From assembly GCF_001995215.1 (NCBI RefSeq), contig NZ_MUXN01000013.1, positions 1 to 64,000 on the forward strand: a stretch of 64,000 bases of DNA, read 5' to 3'. Below the pieces are notes generated by a model, which made no database searches, was not told the origin of the DNA, and saw only the letters and a list, made by a program, of their open reading frames with translations. The stretch comes from Amycolatopsis azurea DSM 43854 (lineage in GTDB: Bacteria; Actinomycetota; Actinomycetes; Mycobacteriales; Pseudonocardiaceae). Both the position numbers and the translations under genes were made by a program. Positions 8,701 to 17,244 of the stretch are shown here, one piece after another (the stretch's first letter is position 1; every line of letters starts with the position of its first letter).

Positions 8701-9825
8701 ATGCGCGGATCGGGGAAACTCGCGGCGGGCGCGCTGGCAGGGGTCCTGCTGGCGGGCGCGTCGGCGGGGACGGCGGCCGCGGCCGGGGATCCGGTGCGCG
8801 CGGCGGTCGGGAACCTGGTCGCCGAAGGGGGTTTCCCGGCAGCGGTCGCCTGGGTCCGGAAAGGTGAGGCGGTCTCGCGGTTCGGCGCCGGGTTCGCGAA
8901 CCCGGCCACGCGCGAGCCGGCGGGGCCGCACCACCGGTTCCGGATCGCCAGCAACACCAAGGCGTTCGTCGCCACCGTCGTCCTGCGACTCGTGGGTGAA
9001 GGCGCGCTCTCACTCGACGACTCGATCGAACGGCGGCTGCCCGGCGTCGTGCGAGGACCGGGCTACGCACCGGAAAAGATCACCTTGCGCATGCTGCTGA
9101 ACCACACGAGCGGCGTGCACGACCCGCTGGATCCGCACTTCTTCGACCCGTACCTCGTCCAGGGGAACCGGGCCTACGTCTACACCCCGTCCGAGGTGAT
9201 CCGGCGGTCGCTCGTCGATCCGCCCTCCTTCGCTCCGGGCACCGGCGTGAAGTACTCGAACACCGGCTATCTGTTGCTGGGCAAGGTGATCGAGAAGGTC
9301 ACCCGCACCGACGTCCGCGAGGAGATCCAGCGGCGGGTCCTCGACCCGCTCGGCCTCGGCCGGACGTACTTCCCGCTCCGGTCGCCGTTCCTGCGCGGCC
9401 CGCATCTGCACGGATACGACCTGAGCGGACAGGACATGACCGTGTTCAGCCCGTCGTACGACTGGACCGCGGGCGCGATGGTCTCGACCGTCGGCGATCT
9501 CGCGACGTTCCATCGCGCGCTGCTGGCGGGACGGTTGCTGGAACCCGCGCAGCAGGCCGAACTCGAGCGGCTCGTGCCGTCCGGGAAGTTCGGCGCGTAC
9601 GGCGCCGGTGTGGAGACGATCAACCTGCCTTGCCCGGGCGGGCCGAAGACGGTCTGGGGGAACACCGGGGCCGGGCCCGGGTTCTACAGCGTCTCGATGA
9701 GCACCGAGGACGGCTCGAAGCAGATCGTGCTGGCGCTGAACGTGTACGACCTGGCGAAGGACGTGGCGCACGAGAATCCGCTGCCGAGCAGCCCGCTTCC
9801 CGCGGTCGCCGCCGCGCTCTGCTGA
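8701..9825 (+). CDS. secreted serine hydrolase, beta-lactamase/D-Ala-D-Ala carboxypeptidase fold
   Basis: Exported penicillin-recognising-type enzyme of 374 residues. The signal peptide covers about 1-28 (MRGSGKLAAGALAGVLLAG, cleavage in TAAAAG). The catalytic S-x-x-K is Ser84-Asn-Thr-Lys87 and the Tyr-Ser-Asn motif is at 185-187 (GVKYSNTGY). LLNHTSG at 132-138 is typical of class C and DD-peptidase relatives, and WGNTGAGPGF near the C-terminus replaces the K-T-G box. GGGAGG lies eight bases before ATG 8701. It is transcribed divergently from the kinase gene and stands alone. Function may be a peptidase, esterase or beta-lactamase; the sequence does not decide. Confidence 0.88.
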   Translation: MRGSGKLAAGALAGVLLAGASAGTAAAAGDPVRAAVGNLVAEGGFPAAVAWVRKGEAVSRFGAGFANPATREPAGPHHRFRIASNTKAFVATVVLRLVGEGALSLDDSIERRLPGVVRGPGYAPEKITLRMLLNHTSGVHDPLDPHFFDPYLVQGNRAYVYTPSEVIRRSLVDPPSFAPGTGVKYSNTGYLLLGKVIEKVTRTDVREEIQRRVLDPLGLGRTYFPLRSPFLRGPHLHGYDLSGQDMTVFSPSYDWTAGAMVSTVGDLATFHRALLAGRLLEPAQQAELERLVPSGKFGAYGAGVETINLPCPGGPKTVWGNTGAGPGFYSVSMSTEDGSKQIVLALNVYDLAKDVAHENPLPSSPLPAVAAALC

Positions 9826-9835
9826 TCGCCGCGTT

Positions 9836-10699
9836 TCACTTCAGCAGGCGCGACATCCGCCGGTCGGCGAGGGGCTTCCCGCCGGTCTGACAGGTCGGGC
9901 AGTACTGGAAGGACTTGTCCGCGAAGGAGATCTCGCGGATCGTGTCGCCGCAGACCGGGCACGGCAGCCCGGTCCGCGCGTGCACCCGCAGCCCGGATCG
10001 CTTCTCGCCCTTGAGCCGGGCCGCGGACTGGCCGACCGAACGCGTCACGGCACTGGTCAGCACCTCGCGGATCGCCTCCGAAAGCCCGTCGAGCGCTCCT
10101 TTGGACAGCTTTCCTGTTGTGGCGTAAGGGGAAAGCTTCGCCATGTGCATGATCTCGTCGGAATAGGCGTTGCCGATCCCGGCGATGAGCGACTGATCGG
10201 TCAGCGCCGTCTTCAAGCGCTCGGTGCGCCCGGTGAACAGCTTCTCGAGACCCGTGCGATCCAGCGAAAGCGCGTCCGGCCCGAGCCGCGCGATACTGGC
10301 GACCTCCTTCTCCGGGTCACGCACGATCCAGACCGCCAGGCCCTTCTTCGTACCCGCTTCGGTGAGGTCGAACCCCGGCCCGGCGGCCGCGTCGAGGTGG
10401 ACGCGCAGCGAGATCGGCCCCTTGCCGGGTTTGAGCGGCGTCGGCGACAACGCGTCGGACCAGCGCAGCCAGCCCGCCCTCGCCAGATGGACGACCAGGT
10501 GGAGATCCCCGGCGACGAGGTCGAGGTGCTTGCCGAACCGGCCTGCCCCGGTGACCTCGCGACCGTGCAGCTCGGTCCACGGCGGTGTCGCCGTCTTCAG
10601 CACGCTGAGGGACGACACGTCGACACGGAAGACCGTCTTGCCCACCGCGTGTTCACGCAGGTGGTGAGCGAGCGCTTCGACCTCGGGTAACTCGGGCAT
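9836..10699 (-). CDS. Fpg/Nei family DNA glycosylase/AP lyase
   Basis: Base-excision repair enzyme of 287 residues. The N-terminal PELPEVE motif provides the catalytic Pro2/Glu3 pair. The helix-two-turn-helix is visible around GIGNAYSDEIMHMAKLSPY. The C-terminal zinc finger has Cys247, Cys250, Cys267 and Cys270, then GGKPLADRRMSRLLK, in place of the classical ending that finishes in Gln-Arg. This variant is common in actinobacterial Fpg/Nei-like proteins, so substrate preference (8-oxoG, oxidised pyrimidine, or AP sites) is uncertain. It is convergent with the serine hydrolase gene, with only ten bases between. Confidence 0.92.
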   Translation of the reverse strand: MPELPEVEALAHHLREHAVGKTVFRVDVSSLSVLKTATPPWTELHGREVTGAGRFGKHLDLVAGDLHLVVHLARAGWLRWSDALSPTPLKPGKGPISLRVHLDAAAGPGFDLTEAGTKKGLAVWIVRDPEKEVASIARLGPDALSLDRTGLEKLFTGRTERLKTALTDQSLIAGIGNAYSDEIMHMAKLSPYATTGKLSKGALDGLSEAIREVLTSAVTRSVGQSAARLKGEKRSGLRVHARTGLPCPVCGDTIREISFADKSFQYCPTCQTGGKPLADRRMSRLLK

Positions 10700-10731
10700 G
10701 GCCCCAGTCTCGCGCTTTCAGGCCGCCGCGA

Positions 10732-11172
10732 CTACTCCACCGGGTGCAACGGGCCGTCGAAATCCGGCAGCGAGTGCTTCTGGATGGTCTTGGTGATCTT
10801 CGAGACCTCGCCGCGCACGGTGAACATGCCGCGGATGGTGCCCACCCAGCGCTCGGACGGCCTGTCCCCCGCCAGATCGCCCTCGGTCTCGGCGACGACG
10901 GTCCACGGACGGCGCAGGATCCACCGCAGCGGGAAGAACAGCGCGATCAGCAGCAGCGCGAGCGGAACCCAGGACGGGATCATCACGTCGGCGGGTGTCC
11001 ACATGATGAGCACGATCGCGAGTAGCGCCGTCACGGCGATCATCGCGATACCCGGGCCGTAGCTGCCCGCCACGTCGTGCTCGAAATCGTCCGCTGTCGC
11101 GGGAGCACGCCATTCCATCTGGGCTCGGACCACCCAGTCACGGCCGTCCTCGCCGTGCACCAGCCGGTTCAT
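10732..11172 (-). CDS. hypothetical two-helix membrane protein
   Basis: Protein of 146 residues with no recognised family. A soluble N-terminus (MNRLVHGEDGRDWVVRAQMEWR) precedes two hydrophobic segments, about 43-60 (IAMIAVTALLAIVLIMW) and 67-84 (WVPLALLLIALFFPLRW). The cytoplasmic tail contains RPWTVVAETEGDL and RWVGTIRGMFTV. It follows the sigma-factor gene on the same strand after about 100 bases and precedes the glycosylase gene by 32 bases. No functional inference is safe. Confidence 0.65.
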   Translation of the reverse strand: MNRLVHGEDGRDWVVRAQMEWRAPATADDFEHDVAGSYGPGIAMIAVTALLAIVLIMWTPADVMIPSWVPLALLLIALFFPLRWILRRPWTVVAETEGDLAGDRPSERWVGTIRGMFTVRGEVSKITKTIQKHSLPDFDGPLHPVE

Positions 11173-11277
11173 TCAGTCGCCTCCCGCGCGGCCGCTCGCT
11201 CGTCGTGAGCGAGTTCCACCGTACCGTGATGGCGGCCGGATTCGCGAGAGTTCGTGGGCGATATGCCCGCTCGGGCG

Positions 11278-12813
11278 TTATGGGCACGTCGGGTAGTCGA
11301 CACCCGGTTCCGGATAGTGAGAAGTGGGCTTCACCGGGCTCGGCTCGTCTTCCGACGGCGTCCCGGTGCTGCTTTCGGGAGTGCCCGTCACCGGTGAAGA
11401 AGACCCGTCCGGGTCAGTCGTCGACTCCGGTGTGTTCGACTCCGAAGGCGCGGTCGAGTCCCGGGTGGTCGTCGGGCTCAGCGTCTCCTCGGTGGGACCG
11501 AGCGGCTCCGGCGGGATGTCGTCCCGCTTCGAGGTGGTCTGGTTCGTGCCGGTGTCCGGGACCTCGTTCCGCGGCGCGGTCTCCACGTGCGACGGCTTGC
11601 CCTCGGGCTCCGTCGGCGGCTTCACCACGTCACCGCCGCCCTGTTCCTTCCCCGGCGTGTTCACACCCGGCAGGCTCGGCATGTCGGAAGCGCCGAGCTC
11701 GGCGCTCGGCCCCCGCCCGGTCTCGGACGGCTGGGACCCCTTGCCGTGCAGCTGGTCCTCGGCGACCCGCTGCGGCGGGATCTCGATCGGCTGATCGTGC
11801 GTCGGCGGGGCGACCTGCGCCGGCAGCAGCGCCAGCTCCGGCAGCCCACCCCCGGAAAGACCGACCGTGTGCGTGACATCGGTGCCGAACACGGCCGGAC
11901 CGGCGACGATCCCGACCGCGCCCGCGGCCGCCGTCGACGCCACCGCCAAGCCGACCTTCACCTTCGACCCGAGCAGAAGCCCCTTGACCGAGGCGGCGAA
12001 CCCGGACAACGCCCCGCTCGCGTGGGCACCGACGGCCGCCGGCACCAGCAGCGCCACCACACCGGCGTGCGCGCGCAGCGAGGAACAGACGTCACGCAGC
12101 TCGTCGTGCGTCGCCCGGCAGGACTGGCACCCGATCAGGTGGCTCTTGATCCGGCGCGCCTCGGCCCCGGTGACGCTGCCCGCGGTGAACCCGCCCAGCT
12201 TCTCCACCACCGCTCGGCACGAATCCGGCCCGCGGTTCACCGACAGATGCGCCTGGAGGTACGCCGCGCGCAGCCCCTGCCGCGCCCGCCGCGCCAACGC
12301 CGCCGTCGCGTTCGCGCTCAACCCGAAATGCGGCGCGACCATGGCCGGCTGCTCGCCCTCGACCTCCGTCTGCCACAACACCGAACGCCAGCGCTCCGGC
12401 AAACTCGTGAACGCGGTCGTGATCAGCGAATGCTCCGCCGTCCGGGCATGCGTGTCCGCCCCGGCCCCGGCCCGGAAAGTCAGCTCGTCGTCGCTCACCG
12501 GCACGTCACGACGCGCGCCGTGCCACTCCCACGAAACCCGGCGAGCCACCGTCAGCAGATACGCCCGCACGTAGTCCCGCGGCCCGGCACCCCGGCGCAA
12601 CGCCTGAAGCACCCGGAAGAAAGTCTCGGCGGTGATGTCCTCCGCCTCCGACCGATCGGAGGCAAGACTGCGCGCCAGCCGCCGCACCGCCGCGGCGTGA
12701 AGTTCGAAAAGCTCGCCGAAGGCCGCGTCCTCCCCATCACGGAGACGCTGGAGCAATGCCTGCTCGTCGGATTCCGAGGCCGCCTGAAGCGGCACCGTGC
12801 CCTGCTCGGTCAT
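11278..12813 (-). CDS. ECF sigma factor fused to zinc-finger, membrane and P/S/T-rich extracellular tail
   Basis: Protein of 511 residues. Sigma region 2 spans about 30-100 (DITAETFFRVLQALRR) and region 4 about 133-186 (TSLPERWRSVLWQTEVEGEQPAMVA). An anti-sigma-like zinc motif follows: His225-x3-Cys229-x2-Cys232. One or two hydrophobic segments (about 251-275 and 288-309) then lead into about 200 residues rich in Pro, Ser, Thr and Glu that should lie outside the membrane. GGAGGAGGTG precedes ATG 12813. Similar sigma factors with C-terminal ZAS and membrane extensions are known in actinobacteria (the ECF53 group). The layout suggests a membrane-tethered, self-inhibited sigma factor released by a signal; that mechanism is inferred. 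Confidence 0.88.
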   Translation of the reverse strand: MTEQGTVPLQAASESDEQALLQRLRDGEDAAFGELFELHAAAVRRLARSLASDRSEAEDITAETFFRVLQALRRGAGPRDYVRAYLLTVARRVSWEWHGARRDVPVSDDELTFRAGAGADTHARTAEHSLITTAFTSLPERWRSVLWQTEVEGEQPAMVAPHFGLSANATAALARRARQGLRAAYLQAHLSVNRGPDSCRAVVEKLGGFTAGSVTGAEARRIKSHLIGCQSCRATHDELRDVCSSLRAHAGVVALLVPAAVGAHASGALSGFAASVKGLLLGSKVKVGLAVASTAAAGAVGIVAGPAVFGTDVTHTVGLSGGGLPELALLPAQVAPPTHDQPIEIPPQRVAEDQLHGKGSQPSETGRGPSAELGASDMPSLPGVNTPGKEQGGGDVVKPPTEPEGKPSHVETAPRNEVPDTGTNQTTSKRDDIPPEPLGPTEETLSPTTTRDSTAPSESNTPESTTDPDGSSSPVTGTPESSTGTPSEDEPSPVKPTSHYPEPGVDYPTCP

Positions 12814-13010
12814 CCGGCCAGGCACCTCCTCCCCGAAGGACTCACCATTCGGTCGAATGGGGACACCATACGGAGGTATGCAGCCGTCGTCACCCCTTGT
12901 ACGCCAGGCGTGACACCGAAGCACCTGGAGGGGTGGGTCAAAACCGCTACTGACGGTCGGTGTATGGTTGTTCCACTGCTTCAAACGAGTGCCGGAGCAG
13001 AGCAACACAC

Positions 13011-13083
13011 GCGGATGTAGCGCAGCTGGTAGCGCATCACCTTGCCAAGGTGAGGGTCGCGGGTTCGAATCCCGTCATCCGCT
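13011..13083 (+). tRNA. tRNA-Gly (anticodon GCC)
   Basis: A 73-base cloverleaf. Acceptor strands GCGGATG (13011-13017) and CATCCGC (13076-13082) pair fully, with discriminator T. The anticodon stem-loop ACCTTGCCAAGGT carries GCC, which reads Gly codons GGC and GGU. The T-arm is GCGGG-TTCGAAT-CCCGT. The CCA end is not encoded. Confidence 0.97.
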
Positions 13084-13397
13084 CGCAAGTGGGCGCAGTG
13101 TGTCCAGGGAACGCCTGGACCATGGCTTGCTCACCATAATTCCCGGGGGGCCGAGCCCCCCGGACCTCCACGGTGCCTGCACCTCACCTTTCGAGTGGGT
13201 GTTTTTAGCCGTGGGGTTTTTCGTTTTTGAATCCTTTGATCGCTGATCTTGATGGTTACTACGTGCTACATGTTCAGTGAGCGGAGTCACACGACCGTAG
13301 TAATTCGGATTTGTGCATATGTCGACCTGCTGGCGGCGGGTGCCACCTGGGGGTTCGGTACTTTGTGGACCGGATCTTCGAGGTGGGGAAAACACGG
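13084..13397. other. non-coding stretch after the tRNA
   Basis: No gene is supported here. It contains a perfect 9-bp hairpin (CCGGGGGGC at 13143-13151 with GCCCCCCGG at 13155-13163), followed about 40 bases later by T-rich sequence at 13202-13229. The hairpin probably terminates the tRNA transcript. The rest is the leader of the membrane-protein gene; GGTGGGGA lies before its ATG. Confidence 0.5.
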
Positions 13398-15155
13398 ATG
13401 AGCGAGCGCGTCGACGAAAGCACCACCATCGCGGCCACGGATACGCCACCGGAAGCGCCTCGAACCACCAAGACCGCGCGGTTCAAGGCACCAGGCCTCG
13501 GCGTCATCGCGTTGTGGGGCCTCCTCGTCGCCCCGGTCGTCCTCGCTCTCGCCGAGGCGCTGAGGTCTCCCCGGCTCAACTACTGGGACTTCTGGCGCGT
13601 CTTCAGCATCACCACGGACGCCGACGGCACGCTGGACCCGACCACCTTCGTCCGGTTGTACAACGACCACCCGGTGATCACGGTCGCGCTGACCTTCTGG
13701 GCCGACGCGAAGTTCTTCGCGGGTTCCAACTGGGTCCTCGGGGTGGCGACGGTCGTACTGGCGCTATGCGTCTTCGCCGCGCTCTGGCGGATGCTCCCCC
13801 AGCAGCTCACCGGCCACCGTCGCCTGGCGGTCCTGGCCGCGTTCTCCCTCTTGATCTTCTCCTCCGCGGCGGTGGACTACTACGGCGCGGGCTGGATGGG
13901 GATCCAGTGGTTCCTCGGCATCGCCCCCGCCGTCGTGGCCATCTCCTTCGCGCACCACGGCCGGACAGTGCCCGCCGTCGTGCTCGGCCTCGTCGGTTCG
14001 CTGGGGCACGGCTCCGCGTTCCCGGTCTGGATCGCCTTGGGCCTGGTCGCCTGGCTCCGCCGGGACCGCCTGTGGAAGGTCCTGCTCCCGCTGCTGATGG
14101 GGTTGGCCGTACTGATCCTGTGGCGGCTCGCGGCCGAACCCACCGTCGGGGATCCCCCCTCGATCTTGGGCGCCGACACCTACCTCGGTTCGATCGCCAG
14201 CGTGCTGGGCCGCACCTGGGCGACGTTGTCCGCCGACACCGCCCTGTTCGGCGGGATCGCCATGCTCGTCCTCATCGGCCTCGCGGTCGTGGACTCCGTG
14301 AAACGTCGTGGCACGGCCATCGAGCTCCGCGCCGAGCTGACCACACCTGACGTGAAGGGCGACGCGGGCTGGATCGGCCTGATCACGCACATGGCGCTGG
14401 CGGGGGTACTCGTCGGCGTCGGCCGCGCCAAGTACAGCAACGTCGAAGGCCTCACCGGCCGCTACTCCGTGATCGGCCTGATCGCCGTGGCCGGGCTGCT
14501 GGCCCTCCTGGCGACCAGGCCCATCGAGAAGATCCAGCGCAACCTGGTGCCCATCGCCCTCGTCATCGGTCTGGGCACGTACGCCGTCGGTTCCACGAAC
14601 GCCGCCATCGTGCGGAAGGAGTACGCCACCCAGCCGGTGCTGGCGGTCGCCATGCAGGCCGGCGCCGACTCGGTCGTCAAGAAGATGAACGCCTACCCGG
14701 AGAACCTGGAGAAGTACCGCCGATTCGGCATCTACCCCTTCACCCCCGACTTCACCTTGGGCTGCGGCGCGAACGGCCCGGAACTCGGTACCGCGATCGA
14801 CGTGTCCCGTGCCGCCGTCCTCCCCGCCGTCGCGCCGCCGACCGGGGAACGGACCGCCGGGTTCATCGAGGCTTCCACGGTCAGCGGGGACCGGAAGCTC
14901 ATCGGCTGGGCCTTCATCGACGGCGAGCAGGCGGACTGTGTACTGGTGACCGACTCGTCGGGAACCGTGGTCGGCGGTGGCGCGGTCGGCCTGCCGCGCC
15001 GCGACGTTTCGACCGGCTTCGATCACGTCACCGGCCGCGCCGGCTGGGAGGCCGTCGCGAAACCCGGCCTCAAGGACGGACTCGTGTTCGTCAGCCGTGA
15101 AGGGCGGCTCTACCGGATCGCGTCGATCAGCGGCAAGGACCCCGCGAACGGCTAG
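13398..15155 (+). CDS. polytopic membrane protein, possible GT-C-like fold
   Basis: Protein of 585 residues with about ten hydrophobic helices between residues 30 and 430 and a soluble C-terminal domain of about 150 residues, which contains ASTVSGDRKLIGWAFIDGEQADCVLV. The first predicted outer loop carries LNYWDFWRVF and then YNDHPVI, acidic and aromatic residues of the kind seen in lipid-sugar-using GT-C enzymes, but I cannot assign a family. ATG 13398 is chosen because GGTGGGGA precedes it; the frame is open upstream to 13311. It might belong with the glycan genes 5 kb downstream; this is only a guess. Its stop overlaps the stop of the convergent YiaAB gene. Confidence 0.7.
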   Translation: MSERVDESTTIAATDTPPEAPRTTKTARFKAPGLGVIALWGLLVAPVVLALAEALRSPRLNYWDFWRVFSITTDADGTLDPTTFVRLYNDHPVITVALTFWADAKFFAGSNWVLGVATVVLALCVFAALWRMLPQQLTGHRRLAVLAAFSLLIFSSAAVDYYGAGWMGIQWFLGIAPAVVAISFAHHGRTVPAVVLGLVGSLGHGSAFPVWIALGLVAWLRRDRLWKVLLPLLMGLAVLILWRLAAEPTVGDPPSILGADTYLGSIASVLGRTWATLSADTALFGGIAMLVLIGLAVVDSVKRRGTAIELRAELTTPDVKGDAGWIGLITHMALAGVLVGVGRAKYSNVEGLTGRYSVIGLIAVAGLLALLATRPIEKIQRNLVPIALVIGLGTYAVGSTNAAIVRKEYATQPVLAVAMQAGADSVVKKMNAYPENLEKYRRFGIYPFTPDFTLGCGANGPELGTAIDVSRAAVLPAVAPPTGERTAGFIEASTVSGDRKLIGWAFIDGEQADCVLVTDSSGTVVGGGAVGLPRRDVSTGFDHVTGRAGWEAVAKPGLKDGLVFVSREGRLYRIASISGKDPANG

Positions 15156-15439
15156 GCCGCTTTGAAGGGGTCGTGTTCGGCGAGGAGCTTGTCGACGCGG
15201 GCCTGATCGACCCGGCCGACGACGGAGTTCTCGTCCTGCCGGTCACGGATGCACTTGGCGAGCGTGAACGCCGACGTCGTCAGGAAGAGCATGCCCAGGG
15301 CGAGGAAGCCGCGGACCCAGCCGTCGACCGGCAGGTACCAGATGCCGACGACGACCGCGAGTAGCGCCAGGCCGAACGAGAGTGCGGCCTGGACGAAGAA
15401 CGCGACGGTGGTGGGCGGCGCTGCGGAGGTTTTCGTCAT
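15152..15439 (-). CDS. YiaAB two-helix domain membrane protein
   Basis: Small membrane protein of 95 residues matching the YiaAB two-helix family: TTVAFFVQAALSFGLALLAVVVGIWYLP, then WVRGFLALGMLFLTTSAFTLAKCIRDRQDE. The family is widespread but has no established function. ATG at 15439 is preferred over an upstream in-frame start at 15475 because the helix then begins at the usual distance. The stop codon overlaps that of the convergent gene in the palindrome CTAG at 15152-15155. Confidence 0.8.
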   Translation of the reverse strand: MTKTSAAPPTTVAFFVQAALSFGLALLAVVVGIWYLPVDGWVRGFLALGMLFLTTSAFTLAKCIRDRQDENSVVGRVDQARVDKLLAEHDPFKAA

Positions 15440-15524
15440 GCGTACCACGGTCGCGTGGGGCGCCCTCGGTGTCATGAGTACGGCTACTCAAGAAAGTGTT
15501 GCGATTCAGCAGATCAGCTACCGG

Positions 15525-16034
15525 CTAACGGGAAACGGGCCTCGGCCAAGGATCGAGTCCCGGATCGGAGTGCAGACAAACCAGCGGGCGATTCGCACAG
15601 ACCGCCAACTCCAGGGAGTGCTCGAAGCTGGAACCGAGCTCCCAAATCCAGCCCATACCAGCGGCGACCACCCTCCCCTCAGCCTCGACGAATACACTTG
15701 AATAACTGAGCCATTCACCGATTGGGAAATAGTTCCCGCCGAGAACGCCCTCAACTTCTTCCGCCAGATCGCGTTGCCCCGATCCAGCGGCGAGGGGATC
15801 GAAACTATAAGGCTCGTCGTTGCCGAAGTTCGGGCCGACTCGATTGACCGGATCTATCGAGAGCCCTCCCACGGCAGCGAGGATTTCTTCAGCCAAGGGA
15901 TGAGCCCGGTACCCTTCATCCTCCAACGGCTTCACCCATTGGCCGGCATCGACTTTCCTGCCGGTGCTCCATCCGGACATAGCAAGCGCTCTCCGCAAAT
16001 CCTTGCCGAGCGAGTCGAATCGGATCATGGACAT
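15525..16034 (-). CDS. SUKH-3 domain immunity-type protein
   Basis: Protein of 169 residues with the SUKH-3 pattern: LRRALAMSGWSTGRKVDAG, then HPLAEEILAAVGGLSI, PLAAGSGQ and FPIGEWLSYSSVFVEAEGRVV. SUKH proteins act as immunity partners for nuclease and other toxins of polymorphic toxin systems and contact-dependent inhibition loci. It is the last of three immunity-like genes on this strand, with gaps of 43 and 38 bases between them. No toxin gene is adjacent, so the protein may neutralise a toxin of competitors or one encoded elsewhere. Confidence 0.8.
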   Translation of the reverse strand: MSMIRFDSLGKDLRRALAMSGWSTGRKVDAGQWVKPLEDEGYRAHPLAEEILAAVGGLSIDPVNRVGPNFGNDEPYSFDPLAAGSGQRDLAEEVEGVLGGNYFPIGEWLSYSSVFVEAEGRVVAAGMGWIWELGSSFEHSLELAVCANRPLVCLHSDPGLDPWPRPVSR

Positions 16035-16077
16035 CAGTTGATCCCCAGGTCATCCCCGAAAGACGCAGGCAGGCGGT

Positions 16078-16479
16078 TCAGAACTCGTAGCCGTCCAGCA
16101 CGGTCGGGGCGACCGGGGACAGGTGGTCGTCGCCGCGTTCGGTGACCAGGCCGCGGGCCATCCGGTACACCTTGAACTCGTTGTCGTGCTCGGGATCCTG
16201 GTCGTCCCAGACGTGCAGGAGCCCGTAGGAGCCGGGCGCGAGGTCGCCGACGCGGGTGAAGAGGTCCACCAGCTCGGGCCCGATCGTCGTGCCGTGCTTG
16301 TCCATGCCGCCCAGGTGCAGCACCGGCACCCCGGCGGCCCAGCGCAGGTCCACCAGATCGCCGTCGTCGAAGTCGCGGACGGCGCGGTGCACCCGCTCGA
16401 CGATGCGCTCGATCAGCGCCGCATCGTCGTCGCCGGAAGGGCTCGCTTGGATGGTCACCCACCCGTGGTATTCGAACAC
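16078..16479 (-). CDS. Imm7-type immunity protein
   Basis: Protein of 133 residues beginning with FEYHGWVTIQASPSGDDD, which matches the start of the Imm7 family. Further family-like segments are DLVDLRWAAGVPVLHLGGMDKHG and PGSYGLLHVWDDQDPEHDNEFKVYRMARG. GTG at 16479 is chosen because homologous proteins begin at this point; GAGG lies about five bases upstream. A longer frame upstream reads through the end of the preceding gene. It lies between the DUF2716 and SUKH-3 genes in one run. The toxin it would neutralise is unknown. Confidence 0.75.
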   Translation of the reverse strand: MFEYHGWVTIQASPSGDDDAALIERIVERVHRAVRDFDDGDLVDLRWAAGVPVLHLGGMDKHGTTIGPELVDLFTRVGDLAPGSYGLLHVWDDQDPEHDNEFKVYRMARGLVTERGDDHLSPVAPTVLDGYEF

Positions 16480-16517
16480 CCGCCTCAGTTTAGGCAGGTC
16501 CGCCAGCCGGACGGCGG

Positions 16518-17057
16518 TCAGCCCGCCATCGCGGCCGGCGCCCCGTCGCGGCGCAGCGCGTTCTTGAAGACCTGCTCGCCGTGCTTCTCGAAGGCGGGCA
16601 CGAGCTTCTCGCCGTAGACGCACAAAGTCCGTTCCCAGGGGTGCCCGAGCGTGCCGAAGCGGAAGTCGTTCGCGAGGAACATGTGGTAGTCCGTGCGCGG
16701 GAACACCGGGACCGGCCACGGGTCGAGCGCGGCGTGCCGATGCGGGTAGAAGCGGTACGACTGGTGCTGCCAGTGCAGCACCCAGACCCACTCGTCCTCG
16801 GCGACGCAGTCCTTCAGCGCCGAGAGCGCGACACGGGCGACATCGTTCTGCTCGACGGCGTACGGGCCGAGCCGGAATTCGGCCGACGCGCGATCGAGCC
16901 CGCCGGGCGCGAGATCCCAGGCGACGGACGGGGCGGGTTCACGGAAACCCGGCCACGCGTGCGCGTAGGTACTCGGCCAGAACGCGAGCTTGTCGTAGAC
17001 CCAGTACCAAGCGGGCTCATCTGCGACCCTGGAGATGGCTTCCCAAGCGTTGTTCAC
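16518..17057 (-). CDS. DUF2716 family protein
   Basis: Protein of 179 residues fitting DUF2716: WVYDKLAFWPSTYAHAWPGFREPAPSVAWDL near the N-terminus and DEWVWVLHWQHQSYRFYPHRH in the middle, followed by YHMFLANDFRFGTLGHPWERTLCVYG. The family is found in actinobacteria and bacilli, often in loci with SUKH and Imm proteins, and is probably an immunity protein as well; no activity is established. It is the first gene of the three-gene run. Confidence 0.75.
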   Translation of the reverse strand: MNNAWEAISRVADEPAWYWVYDKLAFWPSTYAHAWPGFREPAPSVAWDLAPGGLDRASAEFRLGPYAVEQNDVARVALSALKDCVAEDEWVWVLHWQHQSYRFYPHRHAALDPWPVPVFPRTDYHMFLANDFRFGTLGHPWERTLCVYGEKLVPAFEKHGEQVFKNALRRDGAPAAMAG

Positions 17058-17151
17058 GAGCGACCCTCGGTGGTTCGGCCGGTTAAGACTGGGAAAGCTT
17101 CGTGTTCGGGACCCGAGTTGTCCAGCTCGTGGGCATACTCCGCGAAACTGT

Positions 17152-17165
17152 CACCTGATCAGGTG
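17152..17165. promoter_or_regulatory. 14-bp perfect palindrome upstream of the immunity genes
   Basis: CACCTGATCAGGTG is a perfect palindrome about 95 bases upstream of the DUF2716 start. It may be an operator, but no regulator gene is adjacent. Confidence 0.35.
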
Positions 17166-17206
17166 TCTTGCGCCGCCGCCGGAACCGTGGGAATGACGGT
17201 GCGTGA

Positions 17207-17237
17207 ACGGCGAGCCCACGGAACGCGGGCTCGCCGT
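17207..17237 (-). terminator. hairpin terminator after gene 17245-17853
   Basis: ACGGCGAGCCC (17207-17217) pairs perfectly with GGGCTCGCCGT (17227-17237). The stem begins seven bases past the stop of the minus-strand gene and isolates it from the immunity run. Confidence 0.7.
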
Positions 17238-17244
17238 CGTTCGA

